A stretch of 64,000 nt of DNA from Flavobacterium sp. MDT1-60. Its GTDB lineage: Bacteria > Bacteroidota > Bacteroidia > Flavobacteriales > Flavobacteriaceae. Numbering within the stretch: the first letter of the stretch is position 1; the number at the start of each line of letters is the position of its first letter. Location of the stretch: the NCBI RefSeq assembly GCF_014844035.1, contig NZ_CP062159.1, positions 1,302,001 through 1,366,000 of the forward strand, given 5' to 3'. Of the stretch, positions 34,863-43,510 are shown one piece after another. The notes below the pieces were generated by a model, which did no database searches, had not been told where the DNA came from, and was given only the letters and a program-made list of their open reading frames with translations. The translations under genes were made by a program, and so were the position numbers.

Positions 34863-34942
34863 AGTTTTTGAAATATTGGCTAAGGTAAAAAGAAGTTACG
34901 AGTTTTGGGTTATGAGTTAATGATTTTCGGGTGTTTTCCGAA

Positions 34943-35791
34943 TCAAATTAACTTTTCTTTCATTTTTTTGAAACGATAATTTCTAATAAATTTAGCTTGT
35001 TCAGGGGTTACTAATAAAGGAGTTTTAGCATTTTTAGCTTTCCAGAATCCTTTGATGTAGTCCAGAAACAAAAAAGGTTTTTTCTTCATCATAGCCAGTT
35101 TTGCCGAAGCAATTGCTGTAATCCAGAAACCGTATCCTAAAGTATAAAAAGCTTCTCCTTGTTTGTAACGTGCTGTTTTATTATAATTTGCACCTGTTGG
35201 TTTAAGATGTTTTACATGCAAAGATTCATCTGTAACAACTTTCCAGTCATAATATTTACAAAGCAATTCGTCTACCGTATCCCAGCCCATAGCCGGTTTT
35301 AAACCTCCAATTTGTTGAAAAGTTGCTTTTCGGTACGCTTTTAATGCACCACGAATATGGTCTTTGTCAGTTAGGTTTTCTAAAACCCAATCACCATTTT
35401 TTTCAATATAACAGAATCCACCCGCCATTCCGATTTTTGGATCGGATTCAAAGTGTTTGATAATTGTTTCGAAGTAGATGGGAGGAAAAATTAAATCACC
35501 GTCAATTTTTACAATAATATCGTATTCAGCATCCAAAGTTTCAAAACCTTTTTGAAAAGCCTGAATCACTTTGCTTCCCGGCATATGTATTGCGTCTGAA
35601 GTTTTGTTTACTACAGAAATATACGGATTGTCTTTGGCAAAACCCAAAACAACTTCTTCTGTTTTATCTGTAGAATTGTCGTTTACAACTACAATTTTTG
35701 AAGGCAAAACCGTTTGCGAAACCAAAGATTGTAAAGTCAGGCCAATTAAATCTTGCTCGTTATGAGCCGGAATGACGATGTAGTATTTCAT
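34943..35791 (-). CDS. Family 2 glycosyltransferase
   Basis: A TTG upstream at 35812 extends the frame, but ATG 35791 begins the standard GT2 start (MKYYIVIPAHNEQDLIGLT); 282 residues. GT-A features: VNDNSTDKTEEV, DIIVKIDGDLIFP (DxD-type), and GWDTVDELL with a catalytic-type acidic pair. It transfers a sugar to a glycan or lipid; there is no membrane helix, so it acts in the cytoplasm, perhaps membrane-associated. The SAM methyltransferase gene upstream on the same strand may act on the same product. Confidence 0.9.
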   Translation of the reverse strand: MKYYIVIPAHNEQDLIGLTLQSLVSQTVLPSKIVVVNDNSTDKTEEVVLGFAKDNPYISVVNKTSDAIHMPGSKVIQAFQKGFETLDAEYDIIVKIDGDLIFPPIYFETIIKHFESDPKIGMAGGFCYIEKNGDWVLENLTDKDHIRGALKAYRKATFQQIGGLKPAMGWDTVDELLCKYYDWKVVTDESLHVKHLKPTGANYNKTARYKQGEAFYTLGYGFWITAIASAKLAMMKKKPFLFLDYIKGFWKAKNAKTPLLVTPEQAKFIRNYRFKKMKEKLI

Positions 35792-35792
35792 A

Positions 35793-35945
35793 ATTTTCAA
35801 TTTAAATTCCAATCATTTAAAATAAATTCCAATTTTTAAATTCCAAATTCCAATTCTTACCGATAGGGATTAAATTGGAATTTGAAATTTGTTTTTTGAG
35901 ATTTCCCAAGGTAATTGGAATTTGGAATTTAAATATTGGGATTTG
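35793..35945. repeat. CCAATTTTAAATTCC-type inverted repeat
   Basis: AATTTAAATTCCAATCATTT and AATTCCAATTTTTAAATTCC on one side, AATTGGAATTTGAAATTTG and AATTGGAATTTGGAATTTAA on the other: a dispersed A/T-rich hairpin family filling the gap between methyltransferase and glycosyltransferase. Confidence 0.6.
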
Positions 35946-36473
35946 TTATGCTTTAACTTTTTCGGCTACCACGATATAATATCTCGGCGTGAAATATCTT
36001 AATAAAGGTCTGAATCCAAACTTTTTTACCGGGTGAGTAAATTTTTGGCGATCCGTTATTTTCCAACCTGTTTTTTCTAAAAGCCAGTCTAGTTGCCAGT
36101 CTTCAAATTCATGATAATGTCTGTCCCACATATCTGTTTTAGAACGGTATGCTGGTGAAAACCATAAACGTAATGGAATTGAAATTAACAACTTATCACA
36201 TTTTACGTTTTCTAGAATGGTGTACGGGTTTAGCAAATGTTCGAAAATTTCAAATGCTGTGAAAACAGTATATTTCTCTGTTTGTAAAGCGGTTTGATCG
36301 TTGTCTAAATCTTCTCCTTTTGTGTTTTTTACGGTATAACCATTTTCTTCCATTATTTTAGAAAACGGATTTGGTACACCAAAATCAAAAATGGTTTCTG
36401 ATGTGCTAACGTGCTTTTGTAAAAATTCTAAAGTAAGTTTGAATCTTTTATTCGGAAACGTTTTTTCGTACAT
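35946..36473 (-). CDS. SAM-dependent methyltransferase
   Basis: The frame opens further upstream with a TTG (36530), but ATG 36473 (MYEKTFPNKRFKLTLEFLQ) is the likely start; 175 residues. The class I pattern is present in reduced form: ETIFDFGVPNPFSKIM (motif I), KGEDLDND (acidic loop), VFTAFEIFEHLLNP (motif with Glu-His) and LLISIPLRL. It groups with Methyltransf_11/23-type enzymes. The acceptor is unknown. Confidence 0.82.
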   Translation of the reverse strand: MYEKTFPNKRFKLTLEFLQKHVSTSETIFDFGVPNPFSKIMEENGYTVKNTKGEDLDNDQTALQTEKYTVFTAFEIFEHLLNPYTILENVKCDKLLISIPLRLWFSPAYRSKTDMWDRHYHEFEDWQLDWLLEKTGWKITDRQKFTHPVKKFGFRPLLRYFTPRYYIVVAEKVKA

Positions 36474-36582
36474 AGTGTCTTTGCGAGGAACGAAGCAAGC
36501 TGTCGTTCTTGATTTTATATTAGGTCGCAAATATACAAAGATTACTTCTTTTTTACGTTTTTTAATTTGAATGAAAAATGAA

Positions 36583-36619
36583 AAGTCCGCATTTAAAATG
36601 TTGTTTTAAATGCGGACTT
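36583..36619 (-). terminator. Hairpin terminator in the KAS III/methyltransferase gap
   Basis: AAGTCCGCATTTAAAA-5 bases-TTTTAAATGCGGACTT, a perfect 16-bp stem. It can end the KAS III transcript, about 190 bases after its stop. Confidence 0.75.
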
Positions 36620-36811
36620 GTATAATTTTTATATGATTAATTATAGCTCTGGAAGAGCGTAATATTTATAGCCATTTTGAGCAGCAATTTTAAAGCTCCA
36701 TCTTAGCGATATTTTTTAGCAAACTAAGATTTCCGCCCCTATGGGGCTTTTTGAAAATTTAATTGTGTAATCTATAAATATAACGTCCCAATGGGACTTA
36801 TTAATTCTGGA

Positions 36812-37870
36812 CTAATGGCGGTATACAAAAGCATTAACGTTCATTCCGGCTCCAACCGAAGCAAAAATGATAACATCGCCTTTGTTGATTTCATGACCTT
36901 CAATTTTCCCTTTTAGGATCAGATCGTATAATGTTGGTACTGTTGCAACACTGCTGTTGCCTAAATCATGAATGCTCATTGGCATAATATCTTTCGGCGC
37001 TGTTTTGTCATATAATTTATAGAAACGTTCGATAATCGCTTCGTCCATTTTTTCATTAGCCTGGTGGATTAAGATTTTTTTCACTTCGTCGATACCGATA
37101 CCGCTTTTGTCTAAACAGTTCTTCATTGCACACGGAACCTGGCTTAAAGCAAATTCGTAAATCTTACGACCGTACATTTTAATGTATTTGATGTCCGGAT
37201 CTAAATCTGGATTGTATGATTTTCCGAAGTAAAGAAAATTAGCTTCTTCATTTGCGAAAGTAGCACTTTCATAAGATAATAATCCAGATTCGCCTTCTGT
37301 TCCTTCTAAAATTGAAGCACCTGCACCATCAGAATAAATCATTGAATCACGATCGTGATCGTCAACAACTCTTGATAAAGTTTCAGCTCCAATAACCAAA
37401 ACTCTCTTTGCCATTCCGGATTTGATGAATGCGTTGGCTTGAAGAACACCTTCAATCCAGCCCGGACATCCAAAAAGAATATCGTAAGCTACACATTGAG
37501 GGTTTTTAATATCCAATTTATTTTTAACACGAGTTGCTAAACTCGGTAAAATATCAGTTTGATGTGTTCCAGATTTTACATCTCCAAAGTTGTGGGCAAA
37601 AATGATATAATCTAAAGTTTCGCGATCGATTCCTGCGTTTTCAATTGCTTTTTCGGCGGCAAAAAAAGCTAAATCTGAGGCGTTATGTTGAGTTTCAGCA
37701 TAGCGGCGGTTTTCGATTCCGGTGATGCCTTTGAATTTTTTAATTACAACTTCATTTGGGTAACCAAAAGGAGTTCCGTCTTCATTTAAAAATACATGTT
37801 TGTCAAAATCAGTATTGCTTACTGTCTTATTAGGAATATAACTTCCTATACCTATTATTTTTATTTTCAT
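36812..37870 (-). CDS. 3-oxoacyl-ACP synthase III family protein
   Basis: The 352-residue thiolase-fold protein has the KAS III triad: Cys in ILFGCPGWIEG, His in ILIHQANEKMDEAI, Asn in DLGNSSVATVP. KAS III (FabH) starts fatty-acid chains from acyl-CoA and malonyl-ACP. It is not in a fab operon, so a role in a branched, specialised or regulatory lipid pathway is as likely as the housekeeping one. The upstream region (about 70-170 bases) contains TATGCGTGCATA and an 18-bp palindrome. Confidence 0.9.
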   Translation of the reverse strand: MKIKIIGIGSYIPNKTVSNTDFDKHVFLNEDGTPFGYPNEVVIKKFKGITGIENRRYAETQHNASDLAFFAAEKAIENAGIDRETLDYIIFAHNFGDVKSGTHQTDILPSLATRVKNKLDIKNPQCVAYDILFGCPGWIEGVLQANAFIKSGMAKRVLVIGAETLSRVVDDHDRDSMIYSDGAGASILEGTEGESGLLSYESATFANEEANFLYFGKSYNPDLDPDIKYIKMYGRKIYEFALSQVPCAMKNCLDKSGIGIDEVKKILIHQANEKMDEAIIERFYKLYDKTAPKDIMPMSIHDLGNSSVATVPTLYDLILKGKIEGHEINKGDVIIFASVGAGMNVNAFVYRH

Positions 37871-38023
37871 TATTCCTTAATTATCCGATAAATTTATTGC
37901 TAAATTATATAAAAAATTATGATAACTGTCATAAAAAATACTATGCGTGCATATAATTATCAAATAACAAATTTTTTTGTTGATATATTATATATTTTTT
38001 AATGAATTTAAAGTTTTACCAAG

Positions 38024-38041
38024 ATTTCAAACGTTTGAAAT
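38024..38041. promoter_or_regulatory. 18-bp perfect palindrome
   Basis: ATTTCAAAC-GTTTGAAAT is fully self-complementary. It sits 154 bases upstream of the KAS III start. Operator for an unknown regulator, or chance. Confidence 0.4.
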
Positions 38042-38115
38042 GGAATTTTGAGGAAAGTTTTTTTGTTTCAGGTTTCAAGTTTCAAGTTTTTGCATAATGC
38101 ATAATTCGCAATATT

Positions 38116-38392
38116 ATCATTCCGAGGAACGAGGAATCCCCTAGAGAAACTCGGCAAAGATTTGCTATTAGGAACGGAGCTACTTGCGGGGATTCCTCGT
38201 TCCTCGGAATGACATACTTTATGGCTACTTCTCCTTTAATTTATCTTCTTTCCTCTTTCTTCTACATTCTCTTCTTCCGCGTGAGGGATAGTAGGAAGCT
38301 ACCGAAGTAGCCCGGATAGCCCGACAGTATTTAAGAAAAGGCCTCATAAGCGCAAAGTTGATTTGGCCTTTTTTTAAATACTGGCACGCCCT
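38116..38392 (-). repeat. Composite dispersed element, copy 2 (inverted relative to copy 1)
   Basis: On the plus strand first the palindrome CATTCCGAGGAACGAGGAAT...ATTCCTCGTTCCTCGGAATG (38118-38210), then a pyrimidine-rich linker, then CCGCGTGAGGGATAGTAGGA, CGGATAGCCCGAC, a hairpin with AAAAGGCC/GGCCTTTT, and GCACGCCCTAAT. Same order as copy 1 (24416-24720) when read on the minus strand. Confidence 0.75.
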
Positions 38393-38462
38393 AATTATTT
38401 TAGATTTTAGATTTTAGATTTTAGAAATTTGGAATTTGGAATTTGAAAATTGGGGTTTAAAA

Positions 38463-38502
38463 CAGAAAACCCGACAGGTCTCAATAACTTGTCGGGTTCT
38501 GA
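38463..38502 (-). terminator. gcvP terminator
   Basis: AACCCGACA-13 bases-TGTCGGGTT, with flanking CAGAA/TTCTG extending the stem; 24 bases past the gcvP stop. Confidence 0.85.
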
Positions 38503-38525
38503 ATATTTATAAGAAAACGTATTTC

Positions 38526-41375
38526 TTAGTTTTCCATGTAAGCTTCGATAGGAGCACAGCTGCAAACTAAATTTCTGTCACCGTATGCATCATCTACACG
38601 ACGAACTGATGGCCAAAATTTATTTTCAGCAATGTATTCTAATGGGTAAGCTGCTTTTTCTCTAGTGTAAGGGAAATCCCAGGAATCAGTAGTTAACATT
38701 GCCAATGTATGAGGTGCATTTTTTAATACGTTGTTTTTATCATCGGCTGTTGCGGCTTCAATTTCTTTTCTAATTGAAATAAGAGCATCACAAAAACGAT
38801 CTAATTCTGCTAAATCTTCAGATTCAGTAGGTTCAATCATTAAAGTTCCGGCTACAGGGAAAGAAACAGTAGGAGCGTGGAAACCATAATCCATCAAACG
38901 CTTAGCGATATCACCAACTTCAATTCCATTTTCTTTAAAGGAACGACAATCTAAAATCATTTCGTGAGCGGCTCTTCCGCATTCTCCTGTATAAAGAATT
39001 GGGTAGTGTCCTTCGAAACGGGCTTTCATGTAGTTAGCATTCAAAATAGCATGCTCTGTAGCACTTTTTAATCCTTCAGCACCCATCATTGTGATGTAAC
39101 CGTAAGAAATTAAACAAACTAAAGCCGACCCATAAGGTGCAGATGAAATAGCTGTAATAGCTTGTTCGCCTCCTACTTTTAAGATTGGGTTTGTTGGTAA
39201 AAATGGAACTAGTTTTTCGTTCACACAGATTGGTCCAACTCCAGGCCCTCCTCCTCCGTGAGGAATAGCGAATGTTTTGTGTAAGTTTAAGTGACAAACG
39301 TCAGCGCCAATAGTAGCCGGGTTGGTTAAGCCTACCTGAGCATTCATGTTGGCACCATCCATATATACTAATCCGCCATTGTCGTGGATTAACTTAGTAA
39401 TTTCAATAATTGAAGATTCGAAAACTCCGTGAGTTGAAGGATAAGTTACCATTAAACAAGATAAATCATCTTTATGTTCAATCGCTTTTTCTCTTAAATC
39501 TTCTACATCAATGTTTCCTTCCGGAGTAGTTTTAGTAACAATGATTTTCATTCCGGCCATCGCTGCAGAAGCAGGATTGGTTCCGTGAGCTGATGAAGGG
39601 ATTAAACATACATTACGGTGACCTTCGTTTCTTGACAAATGGTAAGCACGGATAGCCATTAAACCAGCATATTCTCCCTGAGCTCCTGAGTTAGGCTGCA
39701 ATGTTGTTCCGGCAAATCCGGTAATTACATTTAATTGCTCTTCTAATTTTTTAAGCATCGTGATATAACCTTCAGCTTGCTCTACTGGTGCAAAAGGGTG
39801 AATGCTGTTCCAGTTTGGCATTGATAAAGGCAGCATTTCTGAAGCTGCGTTTAATTTCATCGTACAAGAACCTAATGAAATCATCGAATGATTCAATGAT
39901 AAATCTTTTCGCTCTAATTTTTTGATGTAACGCATTATCTGACTTTCTGAATGATGATTGTTGAATACATCATGCGTTAAGAAAGAAGACGTTCTTTCTA
40001 ATGAAGCAGGCAATTGACTTGCAGCAGTTAATTCAGAAACGGTAAAAGTTTCTTTTCCTAAAGCTTCAGCAAAAATGGCAATAATTTGGTTGATGTCGGC
40101 AATTGAAGTTGTTTCGTTGAATGAGATAGAAATTGTATCGGCATCAACATAGAAGAAGTTTACTTCGTTTTTCTCGGCTATAGCTTTTACTTTTTTAGCG
40201 TCTGCTTTTACCAAAATGGTATCAAAGTAAGCCGTATTGGTTTGGTAAACTCCTAATTTATTTAAAGCTTCAGCAGTAGTAACCGCCGATGCGTGAACTT
40301 TGCCTGCAATGTATTGTAATCCTTTTGGTCCGTGGTATACAGCATACATTCCGGCCATAACGGCTAATAAAACCTGAGCTGTACAAATATTTGAAGTTGC
40401 TTTTTCACGTTTAATGTGCTGCTCACGAGTTCCTAGGGCCATACGTAAAGCGCGATTCCCATTAACATCGATAGAAACTCCGATAATACGACCTGGCATA
40501 GATCGTTTGTATTCTTCCTTAGTTGCAAAATAAGCAGCGTGCGGACCACCATAACCCATTGGTACACCAAAACGCTGTGTAGTTCCAACAACTACTGCTG
40601 CTCCCATTTCTCCTGGAGAAGTTAAGGTAGCTAATGATAAAATATCAGCAGCAAAGGCTACTTTGATTTCATTTTCTTTTGCTTTAGCAACAAAAGCAGT
40701 ATAATCGTTTACCTGACCATATTTTCCTGGATATTGTAAAATCGCTCCGAAGAACTCATTTGAAAAATCAAAGGTTTCGTGATTTCCAACGACTAATTCA
40801 ATTCCAACTGGAGTTGAACGTGTTTGCAATATTGATAAAGTTTGTGGTAAAATTTCTTCAGAAACGAAGAATTTGTTTGTGTTGTTTTTCTTTTGGTCAC
40901 GTGTACGAACATCAAATAATAAAGACATTGCTTCAGCAGCAGCTGTACCTTCGTCAAGTAAAGAAGCATTGGCAATTTCCATTCCCGATAATTCAATAAC
41001 AGTAGTTTGGAAATTTAAAATAGCTTCAAGACGACCTTGAGCAATTTCTGCCTGATAAGGTGTGTAGGCTGTATACCATCCTGGATTTTCGAAGATATTT
41101 CTTTGAATTGGAGCAGGAACGATAGTTGGATGATATCCTAAACCAATATAGGATTTGAATACTTTATTTTTCTTTCCTAATTCCTGTATATGATTTGCGA
41201 ATTCGTACTCTGTCATTGCAGGATCTAAATTCAAAGGCGCTTTTAAACGAATATCGTCCGGAAGGGTTTCATAAACAAGTTGTTCAATAGATTCAACACC
41301 AATTGTTTGTAACATGTGTTGAAGATCTGTTTCTCTTGGGCCAATGTGTCTTAAAGCAAAAGCATCTGTTCTCAT
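38526..41375 (-). CDS. gcvP: Glycine dehydrogenase (decarboxylating), P-protein
   Basis: The 949-residue protein is a full-length fused glycine decarboxylase, homologous halves joined in one chain as in Gram-negative bacteria. The first half has RHIGPRETDLQHML and YHPTIVPAPIQRNIFENPGWYTAYTPYQAEIAQGRLEA-type sequence; the second has the PLP-lysine site HLNLHKTFAIPHGGGGPGVGP. It takes CO2 from glycine and passes the aminomethyl group to the H-protein of the cleavage system. gcvT and gcvH are not beside it, so it is transcribed alone and ends at a strong terminator. Confidence 0.97.
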   Translation of the reverse strand: MRTDAFALRHIGPRETDLQHMLQTIGVESIEQLVYETLPDDIRLKAPLNLDPAMTEYEFANHIQELGKKNKVFKSYIGLGYHPTIVPAPIQRNIFENPGWYTAYTPYQAEIAQGRLEAILNFQTTVIELSGMEIANASLLDEGTAAAEAMSLLFDVRTRDQKKNNTNKFFVSEEILPQTLSILQTRSTPVGIELVVGNHETFDFSNEFFGAILQYPGKYGQVNDYTAFVAKAKENEIKVAFAADILSLATLTSPGEMGAAVVVGTTQRFGVPMGYGGPHAAYFATKEEYKRSMPGRIIGVSIDVNGNRALRMALGTREQHIKREKATSNICTAQVLLAVMAGMYAVYHGPKGLQYIAGKVHASAVTTAEALNKLGVYQTNTAYFDTILVKADAKKVKAIAEKNEVNFFYVDADTISISFNETTSIADINQIIAIFAEALGKETFTVSELTAASQLPASLERTSSFLTHDVFNNHHSESQIMRYIKKLERKDLSLNHSMISLGSCTMKLNAASEMLPLSMPNWNSIHPFAPVEQAEGYITMLKKLEEQLNVITGFAGTTLQPNSGAQGEYAGLMAIRAYHLSRNEGHRNVCLIPSSAHGTNPASAAMAGMKIIVTKTTPEGNIDVEDLREKAIEHKDDLSCLMVTYPSTHGVFESSIIEITKLIHDNGGLVYMDGANMNAQVGLTNPATIGADVCHLNLHKTFAIPHGGGGPGVGPICVNEKLVPFLPTNPILKVGGEQAITAISSAPYGSALVCLISYGYITMMGAEGLKSATEHAILNANYMKARFEGHYPILYTGECGRAAHEMILDCRSFKENGIEVGDIAKRLMDYGFHAPTVSFPVAGTLMIEPTESEDLAELDRFCDALISIRKEIEAATADDKNNVLKNAPHTLAMLTTDSWDFPYTREKAAYPLEYIAENKFWPSVRRVDDAYGDRNLVCSCAPIEAYMEN

Positions 41376-41591
41376 TTGTAGCTATCTAGTTTTTTAGTCA
41401 ATGTAATTAGCAATGTAAATTCCCAATTAATCACGAATTACAAAGGTTTATTACATTTTATAGTAAATGTGTTGTTTTTTTGTGGCGCAAAATTAAGTAT
41501 TATTAATAATTTAATGGGTATTTTTAACTTCAATTTTTATGAAATTTATAACCAAAGAGTTGATTTGTTACTAATTGATTAGATTTGAGAT

Positions 41592-42398
41592 ATGAAATTT
41601 TTGAAACAGATATTAGATTTTTACCTGAATAGCAGTATTCATGTGGCTTTATCGTGTTATGCTTTGGTGAGGGTTACGTTTCATGTGTTTCATATTCAGT
41701 ATGATGAAGCCATGGCGTTGTTCGTTTTTTTCGGAACAATTGTGGGATATAATTTTGTTAAATATGATGCATTAGTTCGTGTTAAAAAAAAACCGATCGG
41801 AATTCAGCTGAAAATTATAGCCGTTTTAAGTTTCGTTTCGCTGATTTTGGTTGGCTATTATTTTTTCCACTTACAACGAATTACTCAAATTGTTTCTGTT
41901 GGGATATTTGCGGTAACGGCACTTTATACACTTCCGTTTTTTCCGAATCGTAAAAATGCCAGAAATTGGGCCGGTGTAAAAATTTATATTGTTGCACTTT
42001 GTTGGGTTGGAGCGACACTAGTTTTGCCTTTAATAAATGCCGAGATACCTTTTACAGCTAACTTCTTTATCAAATGTATTCAGCGTTTCGTATTGGTTTT
42101 TGTGCTGATTTTGGTTTTTGAAATTTTGGATCTGGCAAATGATGACCCGCATTTAAAAACCGTTCCGCAAACAATTGGAGTTAGAAAAACCAAAGTTTTA
42201 GGTTTTTTATTATTGATTCCGTTTTGGATTGTGGGTATATTAAGCTTTACGTTTCATGAACTTTTCATAAACCTTATCATGGTAATTATGCTCATGCTAT
42301 TTATAGCATTTGCGAACCCAAATCGTTCTAAATATTACACTTCTTTTTGGGTCGAAAGTGTTCCGATTTTTTGGTGGCTTATGATTGTTTTTCTTTAA
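41592..42398 (+). CDS. UbiA-like membrane protein
   Basis: The 268-residue protein has about seven or eight helices. FEILDLANDDPHLKTVPQTIGVRKTKVLG is close to the second Asp-rich motif of UbiA prenyltransferases (D-x-x-x-D ... P-x-x-x-G). The first motif is weak (NFVKYDALVRVKKKP), so classical prenyl transfer is uncertain. UbiA-like proteins join polyprenyl chains to aromatic rings in the membrane. The next gene follows after 37 bases and may be in the same operon. Confidence 0.7.
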   Translation: MKFLKQILDFYLNSSIHVALSCYALVRVTFHVFHIQYDEAMALFVFFGTIVGYNFVKYDALVRVKKKPIGIQLKIIAVLSFVSLILVGYYFFHLQRITQIVSVGIFAVTALYTLPFFPNRKNARNWAGVKIYIVALCWVGATLVLPLINAEIPFTANFFIKCIQRFVLVFVLILVFEILDLANDDPHLKTVPQTIGVRKTKVLGFLLLIPFWIVGILSFTFHELFINLIMVIMLMLFIAFANPNRSKYYTSFWVESVPIFWWLMIVFL

Positions 42399-42435
42399 GG
42401 TTTTTAATCCTATATTTGAAAATAAATAGGTCTAT

Positions 42436-42861
42436 ATGCAAAAAGATGTTTCTTTTTTTGGAATGAAATTTACACAACCGCAATTTATTTTGTTTTTCTT
42501 CGCATGGATGTTTTTTCTGGCTTTTATTTGGCCGTTCATTATCGGTTCTTATCTTGGAATGTCAGTTTTGGTATGCGGACTTTCTATTCTTTTTGTTGGT
42601 TTGCTTAACCGCTTATTCGGATTATTGCTGCTGGTATTTTATTTTTTAAATAAATCACTTATTAGATACTATCAAAATTTTATGATGGTACTTACGTCCA
42701 TTTTGGCCACTTTGATTTATAGCCATTTTGTGCCAATGAATTTCTATACTTATATGGCGCATCTTTTGGTTAACACTTTTACTGTTTTTTTAATCCATGA
42801 TTTTTTCTTCAAAAAAGGCGGTATCGAAGATGAGATTATTACTTTGGATGATGATAATTAG
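42436..42861 (+). CDS. Membrane protein of unknown function
   Basis: The 141-residue protein has four hydrophobic segments (about 16-38, 40-68, 78-98, 105-125) and a C-terminal acidic tail (GGIEDEIITLDDDN). Not recognised. It is convergent with and overlaps by 4 bases the SRPBCC gene on the other strand. Confidence 0.6.
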   Translation: MQKDVSFFGMKFTQPQFILFFFAWMFFLAFIWPFIIGSYLGMSVLVCGLSILFVGLLNRLFGLLLLVFYFLNKSLIRYYQNFMMVLTSILATLIYSHFVPMNFYTYMAHLLVNTFTVFLIHDFFFKKGGIEDEIITLDDDN

Positions 42862-43307
42862 ATTTCACAAACTTCTTTTAAGGTTTTGTTTCTTTCTAAG
42901 AGAAATTTAAGCAAATGTTTTTCGAGAAATAAAATGTCAAATAATTCTCCAAACATTCCAAAAGGCGTTTCATATTGCAATTTGTCTTTCATGATTGTGA
43001 TTCCGTTTTCTTCTTCAAAAAAATGTTCATGTTTGAAGGTTTTGAATTTACCGCGTTCCATTTCATCCACAAAATAATCATGCAGCTTCATTGTTGTGAT
43101 TCTGCTTTTATGAGTAAGATAAAATCCGAAATGTTTGCCACGCCAGGTTACTGTTTCATTTAAATTTATTAATCCTGATTGTGTTCCGGCAATTGCTTTT
43201 TCTTTTGATTTACTTGCAGATTGTTGATGAATGTCGATATTTCTTGAAGCATCGAAAACGATTTGTTTTGATGCTTTTATTTTTGTTGTGAGGTTTATCG
43301 TTGTCAT
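42858..43307 (-). CDS. SRPBCC-family protein
   Basis: The 149-residue protein shows the START/Bet v 1-like pattern used for ligand binding: KIKASKQIVFDASRNIDIHQQS at the start, ETVTWRGKHFGFYLTHKSRIT in the middle and a long C-terminal helix (FGELFDILFLEKHLLKFLLERN). It is soluble. Some relatives are annotated as cell-division-associated, which I do not repeat. Possible ligands: lipids or polyketides. Confidence 0.85.
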   Translation of the reverse strand: MTTINLTTKIKASKQIVFDASRNIDIHQQSASKSKEKAIAGTQSGLINLNETVTWRGKHFGFYLTHKSRITTMKLHDYFVDEMERGKFKTFKHEHFFEEENGITIMKDKLQYETPFGMFGELFDILFLEKHLLKFLLERNKTLKEVCEI

Positions 43308-43320
43308 TTGACTAATTAGA

Positions 43321-43495
43321 TATTAAGTCCCAGCAGGACGCCATATTTATAGATTTGTAAGTGCTACAGGAATAAAACCCCGGCGGGGTGAAATGTTCTA
43401 AGAATAATTAGAAACCAAAGGTGTCGCTCCGCTGGAGCTTAAATGAACGACACAATTTTATGTTTTTCTATAAATATTACGCTCCTCTGGAGCTA
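43321..43495. repeat. Cluster of short palindromic units
   Basis: GTCC-cagca-GGAC (43327), CCCC-ggc-GGGG (43378), GCTCC-gct-GGAGC (43426) and GCTCC-tct-GGAGC (43481), each about 50 bases apart in A/T-rich sequence. Relatives CCCC-tat-GGGG and GTCCC-aat-GGGAC occur at 36736 and 36785. Confidence 0.65.
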
Positions 43496-43510
43496 CCGGA
43501 AAATAATAAA

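Larger units (their letters stand above)
37871..38525 (+). other. Intergenic region rich in palindromes and repeats
   Basis: No gene in 655 bases. Contents: TATGCGTGCATA (37942-37953), perfect palindrome (38024-38041), the inverted composite element (38116-38392), ATTTTAGATTTTAGATTTTAG and CCAATTTT-type runs (38400-38455), and the gcvP terminator. Confidence 0.7.

Noticed and set aside
39076..40999. Several frames inside gcvP
   Set aside because: They are out-of-frame or antisense shadows of a strongly conserved gene.
41376..41591. Glycine riboswitch in front of gcvP
   Set aside because: The 215-base upstream region is A/T-rich and shows none of the paired glycine-aptamer motifs.
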